DNA of 64,000 nucleotides from Paenibacillus xylanexedens (GTDB lineage: Bacteria; Bacillota; Bacilli; Paenibacillales; Paenibacillaceae), in contig NZ_JAGIKV010000003.1 in NCBI RefSeq assembly GCF_017874615.1, positions 1-64,000 of the forward strand. Direction: 5' to 3'. Position 1 is the first letter of the stretch; the number at the start of each line of letters is the position of its first letter. The notes under the pieces were generated by a model, which ran no database searches, was not told where the DNA came from, and saw nothing but the letters and a program-made list of their open reading frames with translations. Positions 60,065 through 64,000 of the stretch are shown piece by piece. The position numbers were made by a program, and so were the translations under genes.

Positions 60065-60928
60065 ATGAATGTGCCGAGTATGATGCAATTTAGTGCTTCA
60101 CTGGAGTATAGTTACCGATCCACCAGCACGTTTAACCCAGGCAAGTCAGATGGATTCCATTCACATCCACATTATGAGATTTATTATTTTCATGATGGAG
60201 AATGTACCTATATCATAGGAGACCGGGTATATAACCTGGAGCCGGGTGATCTGGTGTTAATGCATGGCTTGACCCTTCATCGACCACATCCGAAGCCAGG
60301 CAGTGCTTATGAGCGAAGCACACTGCATTTTGATCCGTCTGCAATCCGCAGCAGCCTGCATCCGGACCGTATGGCTGAGGTCCTGAGACCATTTGAAGAA
60401 CTCAGAAACTGTCGGGTCAATCTGAAGGGAGATAACCGCTCTGAATTCGAAGCTCTATTGCATGATCTTCATCGTCTGTCTCAAAGTCAGAGCAATTTCA
60501 GGCAAGAGCGAATGAATGTCAGACTGTGTGATCTGTTGTATTTTGTAGCAGAGATCTGCCAGGGTGATGTCCAGGAACAACTTCCTTCATCGGAGAGGGA
60601 GCGGCATGTCCAACACATCATTCGTTATGTGGATACCCATTATATGAAGGACATTGGTCTGGATGATCTGGCACTGGAATTACATCTGTCCAAGCCATAT
60701 CTGGCAGGCATGTTTAAGGAAATGACAGGTTTGACGATATTCAAATACCTGTATGACCGCCGTATCAATCAGGCGAAGCTTTTGTTTCAGTTTCAGCCTG
60801 AGATCACCGTGACAGAAGCAAGTCGATTGTCCGGTTTCAAACGCCTTTCGCATTTTAGTCGCATGTTCAAACAAAGTGTGGGATGTTCGCCTGATCTGTA
60901 CCGTACCCAATTGCATCGCCAATCATAG
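60065..60928 (+). CDS. AraC family transcriptional regulator, 287 aa
   Basis: Cupin domain with H-S-H-P-H-Y-E-I-Y-Y-F and L-E-P-G-D-L-V-L-M-H-G, and a C-terminal AraC double helix-turn-helix with L-H-L-S-K-P-Y-L-A-G-M-F and H-F-S-R-M-F-K-Q-S-V-G-C-S-P. AGGAGG lies before the ATG at 60065; GTG 60071 has better spacing. Standalone regulator with no obvious neighbour target; a terminator follows. Confidence 0.9.
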   Translation: MNVPSMMQFSASLEYSYRSTSTFNPGKSDGFHSHPHYEIYYFHDGECTYIIGDRVYNLEPGDLVLMHGLTLHRPHPKPGSAYERSTLHFDPSAIRSSLHPDRMAEVLRPFEELRNCRVNLKGDNRSEFEALLHDLHRLSQSQSNFRQERMNVRLCDLLYFVAEICQGDVQEQLPSSERERHVQHIIRYVDTHYMKDIGLDDLALELHLSKPYLAGMFKEMTGLTIFKYLYDRRINQAKLLFQFQPEITVTEASRLSGFKRLSHFSRMFKQSVGCSPDLYRTQLHRQS

Positions 60929-60940
60929 AAGTTGTCTTTG

Positions 60941-60972
60941 AGCTGACCAGCTTGTCTGGTTGGCTTTTTTTG
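60941..60972 (+). terminator. Terminator after the AraC gene
   Basis: AGCTGACCAG pairs with CTGGTTGGCT through T-G wobbles around loop CTTGT, followed by T6-8. Confidence 0.85.
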
Positions 60973-61064
60973 TTGATTTTCGTTTGAGGAATGCATACCA
61001 CTGTGTTTAGAGGACACGCAGAACAGGTAAAGAAAGGTAATGAACCCAGAGGAGGCGAATATGA

Positions 61065-61319
61065 ATGAAACAGCGCACACCGGATCAGAATAACAACGAT
61101 ACCCATCAGGAACAATCCCATGACAATCCTGAACAATATAAGACAGAGCACGAAAGTCTGCTTGACCGACATGAAGAAGAACAGACTGTAGATCCAATTC
61201 CGATGGAAGATCTGAATATGGAAGCTCAGGAAGAGAAGAATAAAGATCAGACAAAAAGTAACTCGTCTACGGAAGAGAAATACCGGGCGGATTATCGCAA
61301 AAAGACGGGCGAAGGATAA
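61065..61319 (+). CDS. Small acidic hydrophilic protein, 84 aa
   Basis: The protein has no hydrophobic segment at all and is made mostly of E, D, K, Q, N, S and T, so it is probably intrinsically disordered. AGGAGGCGAAT stands before the ATG. Nothing identifies it; its composition recalls small stress or spore-associated proteins. It is followed by a 146-base gap holding the nitroreductase promoter. Confidence 0.65.
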   Translation: MKQRTPDQNNNDTHQEQSHDNPEQYKTEHESLLDRHEEEQTVDPIPMEDLNMEAQEEKNKDQTKSNSSTEEKYRADYRKKTGEG

Positions 61320-61394
61320 TTCCAATTGCTGTATTGGGCAAACTTGTTGAATTATTTTCGGTGAATGTATATTTAGTGAAAATAAATTAGTTTG

Positions 61395-61423
61395 TTGACT
61401 AATGTAGGTTACTATATTATAGT
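61395..61423 (+). promoter_or_regulatory. Nitroreductase promoter with overlapping palindromic operator
   Basis: TTGACT (61395-61400), 17 bases, TATAGT (61418-61423) is a sigma-A promoter. A perfect ACTATA-T-TATAGT palindrome occupies 61411-61423 over the -10, and GTTACTAT is repeated at 61409 and 61422. MarR/DUF24 (HxlR) repressors such as YodB bind operators of this kind before quinone or nitroreductase genes; that identity is inferred. Confidence 0.65.
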
Positions 61424-61465
61424 TACTATGTTGGCAATTGAAAAAAATTTTGGAGGCGAATAAGA

Positions 61466-62065
61466 ATGACAACTTTTTTTGATGCATTGAAAAACAGAAG
61501 ATCTTATTATGGAATCAGCAAAGAATCTACAATTTCGGATGCTAAAATCCAGGAAATCGTAGAAGAAGCGGTGAAATATACACCAACTTCCTTTAACTCA
61601 CAAACATCCCGTGCCGTTGTCTTGCTCGGTGAACAACATGATAAATTGTGGAATCACACAGAAGAAATTTTGCGTGAAGTGGTAGGTAATGAAGAAGCCT
61701 TCAAATCCACAGCAGAAAAAATGACTGGATTCCGCAGCGGATATGGTACGGTTCTCTTCTTCGAAGATAACAATGCGATCGCACAGCTGCAACAAAATTT
61801 TGCAGCTTATGCAGATAACTTCCCAATCTGGGCTAACCAATCCAACGGTATGTTGCAACTGGTAATCTGGACTGCTCTGGAACAAGAAGGTCTGGGTGCA
61901 TCTTTGCAGCACTACAACCCGTTGATTGACGAGAAAGTGAAGCAAGAATGGAGCATTCCTGAGAACTGGAGATTGATCGCTCAAATGCCATTTGGTAAAC
62001 CAACGTCAGCACCGGGTGAGAAAGAATTCCAACCCATTGAAGAGCGCGTAAAAGTACACAAGTAA
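61466..62065 (+). CDS. Nitroreductase family protein (NAD(P)H, FMN), 199 aa
   Basis: N-R-R-S-Y-Y-G-I start carries the FMN-phosphate-binding Arg residues; T-P-T-S-F-N-S-Q-T-S-R is the family substrate/FMN loop and L-G-A-S-L-Q-H-Y is the typical second half. Similar to the B. subtilis YodC/YdgI type. It probably reduces nitro compounds or quinones. TTGGAGGCG precedes the ATG. Confidence 0.92.
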   Translation: MTTFFDALKNRRSYYGISKESTISDAKIQEIVEEAVKYTPTSFNSQTSRAVVLLGEQHDKLWNHTEEILREVVGNEEAFKSTAEKMTGFRSGYGTVLFFEDNNAIAQLQQNFAAYADNFPIWANQSNGMLQLVIWTALEQEGLGASLQHYNPLIDEKVKQEWSIPENWRLIAQMPFGKPTSAPGEKEFQPIEERVKVHK

Positions 62066-62097
62066 GCTTCGCATTTCCCAACATTTAACCACATACG

Positions 62098-62156
62098 GCC
62101 TCGCTTCAATTTGATACGATGATAGTTGATCGTAATCCAATGAAGCGAGGCTTTTT
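62098..62156 (+). terminator. Terminator of the nitroreductase gene overlapping the next gene's ribosome binding site
   Basis: A 10-11 bp outer stem (GCCTCGCTTCA from 62098 with TGAAGCGAGGC to 62151) encloses a further partly paired region and ends in TTTTT. The 3' arm contains GCGAGG, the only ribosome-binding-like sequence before GTG 62160. Confidence 0.85.
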
Positions 62157-62159
62157 GAT

Positions 62160-63791
62160 GTGAATAATAGATTAAAAGACATAACGAACCAACGGATATG
62201 GAAAATGGTTTTATGCGGGTTATTAACACTTGGATCGGTGGCTGGATACAGCTCTACCGTTCAGGCTGCAACAGTCCAGCAACAGTTTCAGGATACGCGT
62301 ACCAGTTATGCCAAGGATGCCATTACACATCTGGTGGACAAAGGCATTGCTGCCGGTACGTCAGAGACTACGTTTGAACCGAAGAAAGCCGTTACTCGTG
62401 CAGAATTTGCGACGTTTGCAGTGAGATTGCTAGGTTTGAAGCCCGTAAAAAATAATATAAATCCCTATCAGGATATAAGCATGAATGCTTGGTATTACGG
62501 CAATGTTGCCGCCATGACGAATCTTTTTATTTTGGAGGGTAAGGGTCAGGGAACGTTCCAACCTAATGCTTCCATTACGCGTGAAGAAGCGGCTGCCCTT
62601 CTTGTTCGAATGTTAAAACAACAACCCGTAGAGACATCACTCTTATCTTCGACGTATTTTGACGCAGCGGATATCTCGGATTGGGCACGTCCTTATGTTC
62701 AGACGGTATATCAACTTGGACTAATGCGGGGAAGCGGAGGCGTGTTCCGACCACATGGCGAGGTAACGCGAGAAGAAGCAGCCGTAATGCTCGATGCCAT
62801 TTTACAAAAGAAAACATGGTCTGAGCAGTTACAACGTGGGGATGAACTTGGCGTTCAGCTGGGCTGGCAATATAACTCCACTACAGCTGAATTCAAGAAG
62901 CAAGTGGAACAATCTGAGGTCAATACGCTCGTCCCACGCTGGTTTTTCCTGAACAGCAGTATGAAAGTAACAGATCACGCGGACCCTGCATTGATCTCCT
63001 GGGCATCCGCCACCGACAGGCAGCTATGGCCATTGCTTGGTAATCGTTCGGATTCGGCAATTACACATCAGATGTTATCCAGTTCGGCCAACCGAGCGGC
63101 AGTGATCTCACAGGTAGCTGCTTATGTCAAAACCTATAAACTGGACGGCATTAATGTGGACTTCGAGAATGTTGATCCAGCGGATCGTGAAGGGCTAACG
63201 ACATTTGTGACCTCTTTGACGGCTACGTTGCACGCACTTGGTGCTGTGGTGTCCGTGGACGTTTCTCCAGACCTGGGTACTGATTGGACGGATGCATTTG
63301 ATTATGCCAAACTGGGCGCTGTATCGGATTATATGGTGCTGATGGGATACGAGGAACACTGGTACGGTGATCCGAAAGCAGGATCAGTGGCGTCTCTTTC
63401 ATGGGTGGAAAAGGCTTTGGATACCATGCTCTCCGAGGTGGTACGTGCCAAAACAATTTTGGCCCTTCCATTGTATACACGAGACTGGTCTTCCCTGAAT
63501 CCAGCAACCAGTTCTTGGGACATTACACTTTCAGACCAGGGAATGCGTGCGCATGCTACGGGATCTGTAAGACGATGGGATGCAAGTCTGGTTCAATATA
63601 TTATCGGGTACAACAATAACGGTAAGCCAAGATATATATGGGCAGAGGACAGTCGTTCTTTATCAGCCAAAGTGTTAATGAGTGAGCAACGGCAAATCGC
63701 TGGACTGGCTTACTGGTATATGGGCGGCGAAACAGCGGATGTATGGAACGCCATCTCAAATGCTTCGCGATTTGAATCTTATAACTTCTAA
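62160..63791 (+). CDS. SLH-domain GH18 glycosidase, cell-surface anchored, 543 aa
   Basis: Signal peptide (residues 1-36) then three SLH repeats (about 42-90, 100-150 and 165-215; A-V-T-R-A-E-F-A, S-I-T-R-E-E-A-A, E-V-T-R-E-E-A-A). The remainder is a GH18 TIM barrel with D329-G-I-N-V-D334-F-E336, where E336 is the acid, as in YaaH-type spore and cell-wall glycosidases. It likely cleaves cell-wall or chitin-type polymers at the surface. Start GTG 62160. Confidence 0.92.
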   Translation: MNNRLKDITNQRIWKMVLCGLLTLGSVAGYSSTVQAATVQQQFQDTRTSYAKDAITHLVDKGIAAGTSETTFEPKKAVTRAEFATFAVRLLGLKPVKNNINPYQDISMNAWYYGNVAAMTNLFILEGKGQGTFQPNASITREEAAALLVRMLKQQPVETSLLSSTYFDAADISDWARPYVQTVYQLGLMRGSGGVFRPHGEVTREEAAVMLDAILQKKTWSEQLQRGDELGVQLGWQYNSTTAEFKKQVEQSEVNTLVPRWFFLNSSMKVTDHADPALISWASATDRQLWPLLGNRSDSAITHQMLSSSANRAAVISQVAAYVKTYKLDGINVDFENVDPADREGLTTFVTSLTATLHALGAVVSVDVSPDLGTDWTDAFDYAKLGAVSDYMVLMGYEEHWYGDPKAGSVASLSWVEKALDTMLSEVVRAKTILALPLYTRDWSSLNPATSSWDITLSDQGMRAHATGSVRRWDASLVQYIIGYNNNGKPRYIWAEDSRSLSAKVLMSEQRQIAGLAYWYMGGETADVWNAISNASRFESYNF

Positions 63792-63810
63792 GGCAATCAT
63801 AAATCTTATA

Positions 63811-63849
63811 GACCCAAACTCACCGTGATTCCAGCGGATGGTTTGGGTC
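63811..63849 (+). terminator. Terminator after the GH18 gene
   Basis: GACCCAAAC pairs perfectly with GTTTGGGTC (63841-63849), followed by TGTTTATTTT. Confidence 0.85.
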
Positions 63850-63972
63850 TGTTTATTTTGGTATAAGATAAGCAATAAGAGGACGCGTTAAGTTTGACTG
63901 AACGGTTTAATGTATATAAGGACAAACTGTTTAATTAAATTAGATAAATGGAAGTTCAGGAGGAGAAGGAGC

Positions 63973-64000
63973 ATGCGAGAGGTTGATTGCATAATCGTAG
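63973..64000 (+). CDS. Start of a gene cut by the window edge
   Basis: AGGAGAAGGAGC leads to ATG and M-R-E-V-D-C-I-I-V at the end of the window. The D-C-I-I-V strand fits the first beta strand of a pyridine-nucleotide or FAD oxidoreductase, but only nine codons are visible. The preceding intergenic gap contains GTTTAA-type repeats (63900-63940). Confidence 0.4.

Noticed and set aside
1..64000. CRISPR array, prophage, insertion sequence, rRNA or tRNA
   Set aside because: No regular spacer-repeat pattern, transposase, phage gene or RNA gene signature was recognised.

Overview
The window looks like chromosomal DNA of a low-to-moderate GC, spore-forming, plant-polysaccharide-degrading Firmicute, most likely a Paenibacillus. 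The evidence is the strong AGGAGG ribosome binding sites, the YesM/YesN-type two-component pairs, family-1 sugar importers without their own ATPase, CcpA-type cre sites, an SLH-anchored GH18 protein, a CE4 esterase carrying a CBM36 module, and GH5, GH10 and GH105 enzymes. No rRNA, tRNA, complete insertion sequence, prophage or CRISPR array was seen.

Layout. (1) 1-13,982 is an AT-rich accessory stretch of short, mostly single-gene units on the + strand: Nudix, DinB-type, AAC(3), chloramphenicol-phosphotransferase-like, HAD, methyltransferase and GNAT genes, with a P-loop-less kinase remnant at the left end. (2) 14,076-24,455 is a sugar-uptake locus: a minus-strand operon (YesM-type kinase, YesN-type regulator, binding protein without a lipobox) diverges from a plus-strand galactofuranose-type ABC importer (lipoprotein, ATPase, two permeases, second lipoprotein). 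(3) 24,680-25,744 is a CE4-CBM36 esterase. (4) 25,936-38,459 is a second accessory stretch with many GNAT, P-loop kinase, Nudix and hypothetical genes and several broken genes (DUF952, serine hydrolase, methyltransferase and TraB-like remnants), plus a secreted GH5 cellulase. (5) 38,628-49,581 is a polysaccharide-utilisation locus: AraC regulator, binding protein, two permeases, an 851-residue protein of unknown function, a GH105 hydrolase, a convergent FAD oxidoreductase and a second AraC regulator. (6) 49,883-58,735 is a xylan locus: CBM22-GH10-FN3-CBM3 xylanase, YesM/YesN pair, binding protein and two permeases. (7) 58,828-64,000 holds a membrane protein, a glutathione peroxidase, an AraC regulator, a small acidic protein, a nitroreductase with a palindromic operator, an SLH-GH18 protein and the start of a further gene.

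How they work together. The secreted esterase, xylanase and cellulase would cut plant polymers, the two ATPase-less importers would bring in oligosaccharides using a shared MsmX/UgpC-type ATPase encoded elsewhere, and GH105 would finish unsaturated oligosaccharides in the cytoplasm. The accessory stretches resemble a growing and decaying collection of detoxification genes. The least expected items are a candidate translational attenuator ahead of a GNAT gene (12,476-12,605), the unassigned 851-residue enzyme-like protein inside the GH105 operon, and a kinase-regulator-binding protein set resembling a three-component sugar sensor. Starts given here were chosen by ribosome binding site and family alignment from memory; all family calls are by eye, without database searches.
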